In this document: positions 48,541-60,800 of the stretch, piece by piece
Layout of the letters: every line of letters begins with the position of its first letter
Position numbering within the stretch: the first letter of the stretch is position 1
Source: Scenedesmus sp. ARA3
Lineage: Eukaryota > Chlorophyta > Chlorophyceae > Sphaeropleales > Scenedesmaceae
Direction: 5' to 3'
Assembly: GCA_004335835.1 (NCBI GenBank)
Contig: RWJK01001074.1
Location: forward strand, 62,001-126,000
DNA length: 64,000 nucleotides
Position numbers and translations under genes: made by a program
The notes under the pieces: generated by a model
What the model was told of the DNA's origin: nothing
The model's input: the letters and a program-made list of their open reading frames with translations, nothing else
Databases searched by the model: none

Positions 48541-50736
48541 CTGCAAAAGTGTGAACAGGCAGCTTTGCAGCTGGTGGGCGCTTATATGATGTGTGGGTGG
48601 CATGTCTCGCCTGATGGGGATGCATGCAATGTTCATTGCACTGCTGCTAGTGTTGTTCTCAGGTGTTGGTCTCAGGTGTTGCTTGATCTTCACCAATTGG
48701 CTCACTGCCATGATGCCAGAGTAAACACCTACAGCTTTGCAAGTGCCTCTAAGCAGTCATGTGAGTTGCACTGTTTATATCTTTGCTTCTTGTTCGCCAA
48801 GCATGCAAGGAGCAGTGCTCATGGTTTTACATGCTGTAATCTCTTTAACTTGAAGCTGATCTGCTTGCCAATTAACGTTACAGCTCAGGTTGTGCTGTAA
48901 CATTCCATGTGATGTCTGCAGTATTTGGCCTTTGCATCAAACGCCTGTGTGCATAAATGCGCACTGCATGTCACTTACTTGAACCTTACTTACAGCTTGC
49001 ATCACTGTGGCAGCTGCTTGTTGGCAGCTTCGGCATCAAAGAGCAGCACTGTTGCATGCACTGTAGGTTCCTGGTACAATTCCATAGCAGTTGTGCACCT
49101 GGCATGCTGGTGTTTGGCTGGTTTGTCATTCCTGCTAACATAGCCAGTGGTTCACAGCACAAGCAGCTGTAGAAACGTCTATGTTGGGGCAGCGTCTGCA
49201 AGTTGCGCATCATGCCTGATAAGTATGGAACTTTATGGCATATGAACATCAGGATCTGTTCTGCGCATGCCAGCACTCTGGCAGTCAACACACGGTTGTG
49301 CATGTGTGTGCTCTGGGAGTTGTGCGTGAGCCGGACGAATTGTTGTCCAAGCGATGTTGCGAGCGTGCTTTGAATTGCAGTGGGTGCTGCAGCTGGACCC
49401 TGCTGACGGCAATTTGACAGCACGCTACTGTGCTGCAGACAGCAATGGCTGGTGAGCCGTCACGTTTAGTAAAAGAGGTTTTAAGCATTATGGTTCGGCC
49501 AGGTTGGTGATTGGATGGTATTTGAACCAGCTTCAGCTGTCTACCGGTGCCTGTTGCCTTTCAAGTGGCTGCGGCCGCAGTCAAGTGTGCGCTGGGTTTG
49601 CGACATCATGTCGGCATGATGCCGGTCGCTGCAGAAAAGCAGCATGTGCACACCTGTCAGCATACAGCTGATTATGATGCTGCTTGCTGCTGGCACCAGC
49701 TGCTGCTATGCGCAGCAGCCGATGCAGGCAGCGCTGCATGTGTTGCACCTGAATGCCCAGCGGCTGTGCACTAGCCTGGTAGGGTTTGCAAAGTGTGCCT
49801 GCATGTGCAGTGGTGCTGAGCGCCTGCACCTTCCATGGTGAACCAGTTTTACTTTATTCCTCCATCTTCTGCGGTACTGGAAGAGCACGGGCAAGTGCGT
49901 ACTCATCATACGTATGGCATGCATGTTCACAGCAAGACATGATGTCTCAGTGACTAGCACCATCTTCAAGTCACGATCACCGCTGTGTTCCAGCATGCAT
50001 GGGTTCTGCATAAGCAACAGTTTACTTTCGAGCGAGGTGCGTTACGCTTGATGCAGAAGCCGGCAAGCGTGGCTTGTCGGTAGGTTACAGTTGTGTTACT
50101 AGGGTTGTGCAGGAGAGCAAGGAAGGGTAAGCCAACGTCTGAGAATTATCCCGTTACATACGTGTTGCATTACTGTGGTGTCCGATGCAACCCAGCGCAC
50201 CAGTCAGCAGATAGCCCCTGGAACGTTGTCAACAGCACGGAAAGTTCTCTGGATACATACCAAACGTGCGCGTTCGATCAATTTAACGGTGAAATTGCTC
50301 CTCATCGCTGTGCGGTGACCAGCGAGCGTGAGAGAAATTCTTAGGAGTGCAGTGGAGGGAGATCCTAGCACGACAATTCAAGGCATGCACAGTGTCTCAA
50401 GCGCGTCAATGCAAACGTTTTCATAACATCTTACGTATCGTGTGGTCCAAACGTTCGGTCACCAGCACTTGGGGAACCACCAGGTGAGCAGCAAGCTTGG
50501 TGTGAAAAGAGCATTCTGCTGCCTCTGCAATGCGCTTTTGGCCTCCAATCTGCTCTAAAGAAGTAGGTATGTGGTTTCATGCTTTTGCATGGCTGTTCAT
50601 CATCGCATCTAGCTAAGAAACGCCTCCTGGCCATGACTTCAGCCTGGCCCCACTCAACACACCGCCACTGGCTGCCTGGATCCTGCATGTTTGCAGGATA
50701 GATGTGGATTTGTTGTTGAAGCCCAAACAAAACACC
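48541..50736. other. Intergenic region of 2.2 kb, no gene seen
   Basis: More AT-rich and less repetitive than its surroundings. It has no recognisable domain and no chain of exons. The right part should contain the promoter and 5' UTR of the esterase-CBM53 gene. Confidence 0.45.
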
Positions 50737-50864
50737 ATGAACCTCCAGCAGCGTTCCATTCACCATCCCTGCAGTGGCAGGACAGCCAGCTTCCTGCACT
50801 CACGTGCACATGTGCAGCCTCTGGCTGGCCACCACAGCAGTGTTGCAAGGAAACTGCCCTTGCT

Positions 50865-50897
<33 letters not shown>

Positions 50898-52049
50898 GCA
50901 GCGATGCGGCCATCTTCCTAGGTCTGTACAGCAGCAGCAACATGACAGGGATGTGCAGTCTGCAGAAGCAGACCGCACTTCCAGCACTGGAGCCAAGCAG
51001 GTGAGGGTCCTGATAGGCACTCAGCAGCATGATGTCAAGATATATTTGCATGCAGCAAGAGCAGAAAAACCGGTGTGCATTGAGTCGGTCAGCTGCCTTG
51101 GAACGATGCTGACAATCAGAACGCTTGCTGCAACCAATGCTTGCAACTGTTGCATACATCCTTCACTCGCCACCTGCCCGTAGCTTGCCTCTGGTGTGCT
51201 ATGTTCCTGGCGTCAGCGCTGGCCAAGGGGTGTGAGTCGCACCCTGTTCCCTGCACATCAGCCTAGCATGCGGACTTCAACGTGCGCTGCTGTCGCCCTC
51301 TCTGCCTGCTGCTTCTTCCGCAGTCGACCAATGGCGCTGCAGCTGCAGCGTCTGCAGCTGCCGCCCCAGCCAGCGATGGCCGCTGGCGGCTGCTGAGCCG
51401 CAGCGAGCTTGCAGGAGGCACGCTGGAGGTGGTGGCCTGGGAGGGGGAGCGCTGCCTGCGCATATGGCTGCCGCCAGGTCAGTATTTCATGCTGCATGTG
51501 CTGTGCCAAGAGTGTTGAAGAGGCACCAGGCGTCTAGTTGCTTTGCTGGTTGCTATTACGTCCCAGTGGGTGCCTTGTGCAGTGATGGGAGCGCTGCCTG
51601 AGACGGTGGCTGCCGCCAGGTCAGTGTTGCATGCGCACTGCAACCTCTTAGTAGTAGCCGCAGCGAGCTTGCAGGAGGCACGCTGGAGGTGGTGGCCTGG
51701 GAGGGGAGCGCTGCCTGCGCATATGGCTGCCGCCAGGTCAGCATCGCAGCTGCGAAATTTTATATTTCAAGTTGATATATCCTGTGCTGGCGCTGCAGCT
51801 TCACAACAGTAGCGCCAGGCAGCACCCTCTTTGCCTGTTGCAGTTGCACTGCACTTGCACTGCAACAAACACCATGTCCGTCCCTGTTCTTTGCATCCCT
51901 TTTGCAGCCAAACGATGCTTCTCTCAGCTGGCTGTAGCAAGCAGTCTTTATGACCCGCCGCCATTTGAAGTGGTGATGGGCCGGCTGCTGCTGCTGTGCA
52001 GGCTACTGCAATGTGGACGCACGGCACTCCTTGTAACCAATGGCTTATG

Positions 52050-52108
<59 letters not shown>

Positions 52109-55100
52109 TGCAGGCTACAGCTACGTTGATGCGCAGCGCTCCCCATACCCAGTAGTCTACCTGAACGACGGCCAGAACCTTTTCGGCGATTGCCCCACGC
52201 TCTCAGGCACCTCTTGGAATGCAGCAGACACCGCAGCGCACCTCATCGGCACCGGCAAGCTGCCGCCGTTTGTGATTGTTGGCATCGACCATGCAGGGCC
52301 GCTGCGCAGCTACGAGTACACGCCCTGCACGCCTGGCAGCGGGCCGGGCGGCTTCAGGTGTGTGGTTGTTGGAGGGATCATCCGATGAGTAATCGGGTGT
52401 TGGCATGCAGATGGACGCATGCGCTTGTGCAGCAGCAGCACGGTCTGGGCTGAAGCTGCTGGTGTTGCTGCTGCCGTGGCTATGCAACCTACACAACTTT
52501 CTGGTGTTTCCCTGGCGGCTCCAACAACCACTGCTGCTGCTGCTGCTGCTGGTGGTGGTGTTGCTGTCGCCCTTTGCAGGTCTGATGCTGCTGACTGGCC
52601 TGGCGGTGGCATTCATGCTTACCTGGACAGGCTGAGGGACGAGGTGCTGCCATGGTGGGTATTTGTTAACACTGCAGCACGCATAGTATGGCTTGCTGTT
52701 GAACATGATGCATCAAAACTATGTCACCTTTTACGAAGCAACAAGTGCACTTGCACCATGCAGCAGCTGGAACTGTTGAATCTGAGATGCAGAGCAGGTG
52801 CCAGGCCCCACACCTCCACAAACCCGCAGGAGATGGCTACTGTAGGCGGCTTTCCATGGACGAGTGTTCACACAAAGCCGTCAATCCTGACCGGTGCTGT
52901 TGTCGCATCACTCCTGCTGCAGGGTTTCTGCAAACTACCCCGTCTCAACAGACCCCCAGGACAGGGCCTTTGGTGGCAGCAGCTTTGGCGGCATTGCTGC
53001 GCTGGTGGCTGGCATGAGGGGTGCTGAGGGCTGCGGCTTTGGGGCGCTGCTGGTGGAGAGCCCCAGCCTGTGGATTGGGGACCCTGAGCCTGAAACATTC
53101 CTCAAGGTGGGCTGGAGGGTCTTTAAATATTGAACTGGAGAGTGTGAGCAATCTGCTTGCAGATGCATGCATGCAGTGCGGGTGGACAGCCCCAGCACGT
53201 GGGTTGATGACCCAGAGCCTGAGACCTTTTTGAAGGTGAGCTTCACATGTTTTTATGATGGTGTGAAGACAGCGCAGGAATCTGCATGCAGATGCATGCA
53301 TGCAGTGCAAGTTGGGAGCCCCAGCCTGTGGACTGGTGACCAACAGTCAGAGATGCTCCTGCAGGTGGGCAGCGCTGGCTGCGCTTGCGCCTGCTCTCCC
53401 GCAGGAACTGTTGTCTTACAACAGCTCCTGGTGTTATGGAGTTACACTCAAATGGGTGCAACAGAGCACTCAGGCAAACACTCTCCATGTTTTGCCTGTT
53501 CAATGCGCTGCTATCACTCACCACTTGCTACATGCCTCGCACCGCTTGTTGCTCTTCATCACGCTGCAGGACATGCTGGCCTACAAGGGCTCCCGTCTGC
53601 AGCAACCCACCACTGCTTTTTGCCACTCACTGTGTGTGCCTTGTCTCTGCTCTCTGTTCTGCAGGAGGTGCTGGCCTGTAACGACTCACCTCCGTCACCT
53701 TGTCAACCACTGTGCGTGCCTTGTCTATACGTCAACCTCCCGACTTGCAGGACGTGCTGTCTTACAAGGGCTCTGTCCGCAGCGGCTGTGCCTTGTCATG
53801 GGCGGCATGGAGTACTCCGGCACAGTTTCTGGCCCTTGCCGCTTGCTTTTGCTCACAGACAGCACGTCATGTTTGCTGGAGGTGCAGCTTGTAGGGGCTC
53901 CAGGGCTGGGACGCTGAACACAATCTCGTCATAGCTGCCTTACTGTGTTGCTGCCACTCATCGCTGCTTACTTCTCCTCTCGCTGCAGGAGGTCTTGTCC
54001 TACAAGGGCTCCTGGCCGCAGCGGCTCTACCTAGGCATGGGTGGCAAGGAGTACTTCGGCACACGACGCTCCTACCTCCCCCATCCCCTTACAATCACTG
54101 ATTACACATCTTCTTGCAGCGTGCGATGGCTACAAAGGGCCCTGGCCGCAGCATGTGTACCTGGGCACAAGTGTCTCGGAGTGCTCATACGCTTTGCCCT
54201 CTGTTGCTTTGACGTGCAGGAGGCCGTATCCTACAAGGGCTCCTGGCCGCAGCGGCTCTACTTAGGCATGGGCGGCAAGGAGTACTCCGGCACATGCTTT
54301 CCGTAACCTTTCTGCCCACCGCTTGCGTGTCTCCTTGCAGGAGGTCTTGTCTTACAAGGGCTCCTGGCCGCAGCGGCTCTACTTGGGCATGGGCGGCAAA
54401 GAGTACTCCGGCACACGCGGTGGCCAGCGCGCAGAGCATGATGCAAACTTCCCTCGCTACCTCAAAGCCCTCTATGCCAGCCTCACTCAGGCAGGCCTAG
54501 GCCCCAGCCGGCTGGCTTGGGCATTTGAGCCTGAGTATGCACACACTGAGTCAGCGTGGGCTGGCCGGTTTGCGGCCGCGCTGCAGTTTGTGGGTGGCGG
54601 CTGGTGGCAGCGCTGGCTGCAGCGGTATACTAATGAGCTGTTCTTCACTGTTCCGAGGAAGCTGCAGGCCGGGGTGCCTGGCCAGCTGCTGTTCTTCAAC
54701 CGCCGCAACAGCCACACGCTGCAAGGGGTGCGGGGAGGCCTGAAGATGATTGTGGGCAGGAATGGATGGGAGCACACGCAGCACCTGCCTATGAAGTTTG
54801 CAGCAGAGGTGCAGGTGAGGCTGCAATTGTACACAAGCTGCATGTGTGAGTGTGCGGTTGGCGTCCTATGTGTGCATGTGACTTGCTGCTGGTGCTGTTG
54901 CAGCGCTGCGAGTGTGCAGTCAGGCGCTGGTATCTTATGCCTGCTTGTTCATATATGGCTGCAGCGGCTAGAGCTGATACAGCCACAGCAGCTGCACAGA
55001 CCCACCCTGCGGCGCTGAAACAATGCTGCGCGCTATGTTCCCATCTGCTCTAGTAATGGGCTGCAGGAAGCAAGTGTAGCCAGTGTACTGTACTTGTCAG

Positions 55101-57408
55101 CAGGTGTAGCCAAACCACTGCTGGTGTTGACTGCCTGCTTGTGCGTGTTTGGCTGCAGCGCATGGAGCTCAAGGAGCCACAGCAGCTGCGGGAGCAGGTG
55201 CTGGATGAGTGGAGGAGTGAGTACAAAGCTGTTCAAGAAGAGCAGCAGCGGCAGCAGGAGCAGGAGTTCCAGCGGAAGATGGCCACAGAGCGAGAGAGGC
55301 TTGCTGCTGCAAGAGCCGCAACAGCAGCATCCGCAGCGGCGGCTGCTGCGGCTGCGGCTGCTGCAGCAGCAGCAGCTGGCACTGGCACAGGGGCTGGTGT
55401 GGCGTCAGGGGCAGGGAGTGTGGCGCAGCAGGAGCAGCAGCTGCAGCAGTGGCAGGCGCACCTGGATGACCAGGAGAGGCAGTGGCGGCAGCGGCCGCCG
55501 CTGCCACCTGCAGTGTCGCCGCAGATCCAATCTGTGCTGTACCAGCAGCCGGTGAGTGTGGTGGTGCAGCCTGTTGCAGAAGATGCAATGTCGACTGATA
55601 CATGGCTGTCTGCGGTAGACTGCACTTCGGATGCGCCAGCTGGTGCCTGCACAGCGTTCCTAGATGCGCATTTCCGTGTATGAGCTGCAGAGCTGGGACC
55701 TTTTGCAGCATCATTTGCATGGGTGTGCTCTGGGGCTTTGCCCAGCTTGTTGCCACATGCAAGATGCCCTTTAAGCCTTTCCTGCAAGCTGTACATTGGC
55801 CAGTTGGTATATCAACATCTGACTGACAGCTGCATCTGGTGGGTAATGGCAGTGTCCCACTCATCAACCTGCTGAGCACAACATGCGGTCCTTCCTTTTC
55901 CCCTGCCTGCAGGCCAGCTGCAGCATCGATGACGGCAGCAGCGACTGGCTCATGGTGCAGCTGCCTCCCCTGACTGGTGACGTCTACGAGGTCAACTTTG
56001 TGTTCTGCGATGCAGCCGGCACAGCATATGACAACAATGACAGCAACGACTTCTGGCTGCCGGTGCGCCAGCCTGAGCAGCTGCTGCCACACACACCCGG
56101 CGGCGGCAACAGCAGCAGCAGCGGCGGCAGTAGAATTAGCCGGCCAAGCCGCAGCTCTGGCACAGTTGCAGCAGTAGCAGCAGCCTTTGCAGGCGATGCC
56201 TGCGGCTGGCTGACCCCTGGAAGGGGCCTGGAGGCATACGCAGAAGCACTAGATGCCGCTACTGCTGCTGCTGCCAGGCCTGCGGAGGAGGCCATTGCAG
56301 CAGCAGCAGCCAGCTGCCAGTACTTCTTCTTCAGCCTGCCGCCTGTGCCTGTGGCTGGGGCCAGCACTGCGCTGTATGTGAACAAGGCCCGGCTGTGCAG
56401 TGGGCTGCAGGAGGCGAGCAGCCTGCGGTTGAAAGTGGGGTTCAACCGGTGGCAGCTGCTGGACCAGGTGCGAGGCGTGAAATTGAAAGGGTAATTAGGG
56501 TGCCTGCATGTGTTTCTTTAAATCTATTATGATGTACTGGTTGCTGCTGTGTATGATTGCTGCAGCTGCACAACCAGTGGTCGCTTGTCTGCTGCAACCA
56601 GTGAACTCACGCGCTCCTTGATCAGGTGCTTCCTTGCGCTGCACGGTGCTGCTGCTGCCGCTGCTCTAAACAGGTGGAGTGCTTTGCCAAAGTCCACCGC
56701 TCAGGTGGCCCCAACTGGTGGCGCATCTATGCGTCTAACATGGACTTCCTTTTGGTTTGTCTCAGCCCCAAAACATGTTGCGCCGTGCTGCTGTTGCTGC
56801 TGCCACTGCCCCGCACGTAGGTGGAATGCCACCCCGCTGGTGCCAACCGTGGCGGCAGCCCAGATTGTTGGCGCACCACATGCAATCAAGTCCTGAATCC
56901 TGCTCCTCTTCCCTGAACGCCTGCATTTGCTGCAACGTGCTGCTGCTGTAGGTGGAGTGCCATCCTGCAGGTGCCAACCGTGGTGGCGGCCCCGACTGGT
57001 GGCGCACCACTGTGACGGTGCCTGTTGACGCCACACAAGCTCACTTTGTGTTCTCTGGCGATTGCTACGGCGAGGAGCGCTGGGACAACAACGGAGGTGG
57101 GTGGAATAGTTGGCTGGCATCTGGTGTGGTTGCATGGCTTTGTTTGGCTGTGCGTTTATGAGTAGCTGCATGTGGACACCAAGCAGGCTCACTTTGTGTT
57201 TCTGTGGGGACTGCTACGGCGAAGAGCGCTGAGACAACAACGGAGGTGGGCGCAGAAGCTAGGTGGCTGTGCTGTGGGTGCAGTTGAGGTCTTGGTGCGG
57301 GACTCTCTGCATCTGTTTGTGGAAAACGCTAGTTGAAGCAATTGCATGAAGCAAACCTGTAGGGCTTGTGCTGTCGCATGTGCTGCTTAAGTGACATGCT
57401 GTAACTGT

Positions 57409-57439
<31 letters not shown>

Positions 57440-57777
57440 TGCTGCGGAATTTCCATCTGCTTGCAGGAATCGACTTCCAGCTGCCTCTGCGGTCAGCGCT
57501 GGCCGCCGCAGTGGCTGCCAGCGCACAATCCTCGCTGCAGGCAGCAGACGCCACCCCAACTCACAACAGCAACGGCAGCAGCAACAGCAATGGCCAGCAG
57601 CAGCACAAGCAGCTGCTGCTGCAGCCAGGCAAGCCTATCACAACGAGTCCGCTGGACCGTGCCACCCCTGCAGGGTTTGCATTGAGGGAGGTTGAGTCAG
57701 TGCAGGCTTTGGAGCATGCAGGAGGCACGCTGGAGATCCTGGAGCTGAAGAAGCGGGTTGACCCTGCCAGCCTAAAC

Positions 57778-57812
<35 letters not shown>

Positions 57813-60800
57813 CAGTAGCGGCAGCAGCGGCAGCTACAGCCGCAGCAGCAGCAATGGCAGCAGCAGCAGTTCAGAGGCTACTGGCAAGGGCAGCAACGGG
57901 ACCGGAAAGAAGTCAGTAATTGACAGCATCTGGAGGAGCAGCATGTCCAGCAGCAGCAACAACAGTAGTGTAGGCAGCTGGCGGAAGAATGGCAAGCCTG
58001 CTGCTACCACCCACAGCAGCAACAGCAGCAGCAGCAGCAGCAGCAGCGGCGGCAGTAGCAGCAGCAGCAAGGCTGAGGTGGATGATCTGCCTGAGATCGA
58101 CGCTGCTGCTGCTGCGAGTAGTGAGAAGGCAAAGCGGCAGCGCTGGTGGGATGAGAAGCGGCTGAGGGTGTGGCTGCCCCCGGGGTTCAAGGCAGAGGAT
58201 GCACCGCCTGGCGGCTGGCCTGCGCTGCTGATGTGCGACGGGCAGGTGAGGTGTAACTGCTAGGCTCAAATGGTTTATCTGGTGCTGCTGCTGACTCGTT
58301 AGTTATTTCATATGCACGCCAGCACCGCAGCACGCTTTGTGCCACGCCAGCCGTTGCAGCTTTCTCATGGTACAGCTCATGCGGTCGCTGCTTGGTGGAG
58401 CATGTGGCTTTGCAGGTCCCAGGGTGCTGCATATGCACATAATATGGCAAATGTTGTGCGTAACGTTGACAACCTCACACCATGTGTGCTGTGTCCTTTC
58501 CTGCCTGCGTGCAGAACATGTTTGAGGACTGGCTGAGCCACCAGGTGCGTGCAGCAGTGCCGTACGTGAAAAGGCTCTCCCGGGCACAGTATTGCATCAA
58601 GGGCTTGTTTGCTGATGGCAGCATTCAAGAGACTTTGCAGTATCCTGACAGGCATTTGCGTGTTCAGCACAGCTGGAGCTTAGCAGCGCACAGCAGATGT
58701 GTAGAGCGTGCATTGCGCTTTTCAAGCCGTGTGCAGCACATTGCTCATGCAGGCGATGTGCACCCAACACCTTCTGGTGGTATGGCTGCTCACGCCGTTT
58801 CTGCTGGTTGTGCATGTTGAGGCCCGGCTGCAAGCCTAGCCCCCTGTACTGGCGCCACCTCTGACCTTCCTTGCTGCTGCTGCTTCTGCTGCAGGGTGTG
58901 TCGTGGAACTTGGGTGTCACAGCAGCCGAGCTCATCGCCTCAGGAGCCATCCCGCCATGCGTCTGCGTTGCCATTGACAGCGCAGGGCCATACAGGTGTG
59001 CATAAGGATTCAACGGCAGCAGCTGTTGTTTGCACATCAGCAGCTGGTGCCTTGTTTTGCTGTCTACTGTGCAGGGCTTACAGGTGTGCTGCCCACACAG
59101 CATGACAGCCTGTGCAGCACCGCAGCTGGTGCCTTCTACAGCCTCACGTTAAAGATTAGCCACAGCGGCAACTGCAACAGCCACTAGTGGTTGTGACAGT
59201 ACTGCCACCAGACTGGCTGGCCTGTATTCTTGTTTTCCCTGCAGGTCGTACAACTACCTGCCCTTCCGTCCCGGCACGGGCCAAGGCAACTTTTACAATA
59301 ACGCTCTAGCTCATAGAGTGACATTCAAGGTTCTGTACTCAAAACATAGCCACTGTCATGCGTTCCAGGTCGTATAACTACCTGCCCTTCCCTCCCGGCA
59401 CAGGCCAAGGCAAGTTTTCCAATAACGCTCTAGCTCATAGTCTGACATCTGAGGTTGATTGCTCACAACAAAACCAATGTAATGCATGCCGTGCAGGTCG
59501 TACAACTACCTGCCCTTTCCTCCCGGCACGGGCCAGGGCAACTTCCGTGAGGATGCAGCGCGCTGGCCGGGCGGCGGCGCGGATGAGTTCCTGGGCAGGG
59601 TGCAGCATGAGCTGCTGCCAATGCTGCAGGAGCGCTACAACCTCTCACAGGTGGGTTTGCATTGCTGGGTTTTCCCATGTGGGATTGCGGGGTTTTGGCT
59701 AGGCAAGGGCGCGGATGAGTTCCTGGGGCGGGTGCAGCATGAGCTGCTGCCCATGCTGCAGGAGCGCTACAACCTCTCACAGGTGGGTCCCCTCTTGGTG
59801 TTTGAACTGTGAAATCTAGGGTCAAGGCTTGGTGGCGGCGCGGATGAGTCCTGGGCAGGGTGCAGCATGAGCTGCTGCCCATGCTGCAAGTATCGCTACA
59901 ACCTCTCACAGGTGGGTCCCCATTGAGGGTTGATTTGAACCCGCTCTACACCTAGGGTCGGCTTGGTGGGGGCGCAGTAACTGGGAAGGGTGCAGCATGA
60001 GCTGCCGCTAATGCTACAGAATCGCTACAACCTCTCACAGGTGGGTTGGCGTTTCTGGTTTCTCCCTGTGTGGGAGTGCGGGGGTTTGCCTAGACAAGGG
60101 CGCGGATGAGATCCTGGGCAGGGTGCAGCATGAGCTGCTGCCAATGCTGCAGGAGCGCTACAACCTCTCACAGTTGGGTCCCCTTTTGAGGTTGATTTGA
60201 ACCCGTTGCCAATCTAGAATCGGCTTGGTGGGGGTGCAGTTTCTTGGGAGGAGTGCAGCACAAGCTGCTGCTGATGCTACAGGAGCGCTACAATCCCTGA
60301 CAGGTGCGGGGGGTGTGGTGGGTTTCAGGCTCTTGTGGGCGATCTAATGTTGACGGCCAGAGCACATTGGTGTTGCAAATGAAGGAAACAGCAGTTTTGG
60401 TGAACAGCTATGTGTAGTGGTGTGTAGTGGCTGCATGTTTTGACTCAACACGCTGTAGCTCAGCAACTGCCATGCGATACACAGGCTCTCGTCTTGCAGC
60501 AGTACCTTTGTGGGCGTGGATTCTCGCCTGTCACACCTAATCGCTGCTGTTCTTCCTGGCCATTGTCCCTGCCTTTCTGTTGTGCGCAGGACCCATCACG
60601 GCTGGCGTTTGGTGGCGGCTCTTTCGCTGGCGTGACGGCGCTGATGGCTGCGATGCGGCTGCCGCACGTGTTTGGCAACGTGTTGGTGGAGAGCCCTTCG
60701 CTATGGACAGGAGAGGGCCGCTTTTTGGAGGTGAGGCTGGTGTTACGTTTGTGCTTGCTCTCCATACATTGATGCTGTTAGCGTTTGGCGTCGTGCTGGT

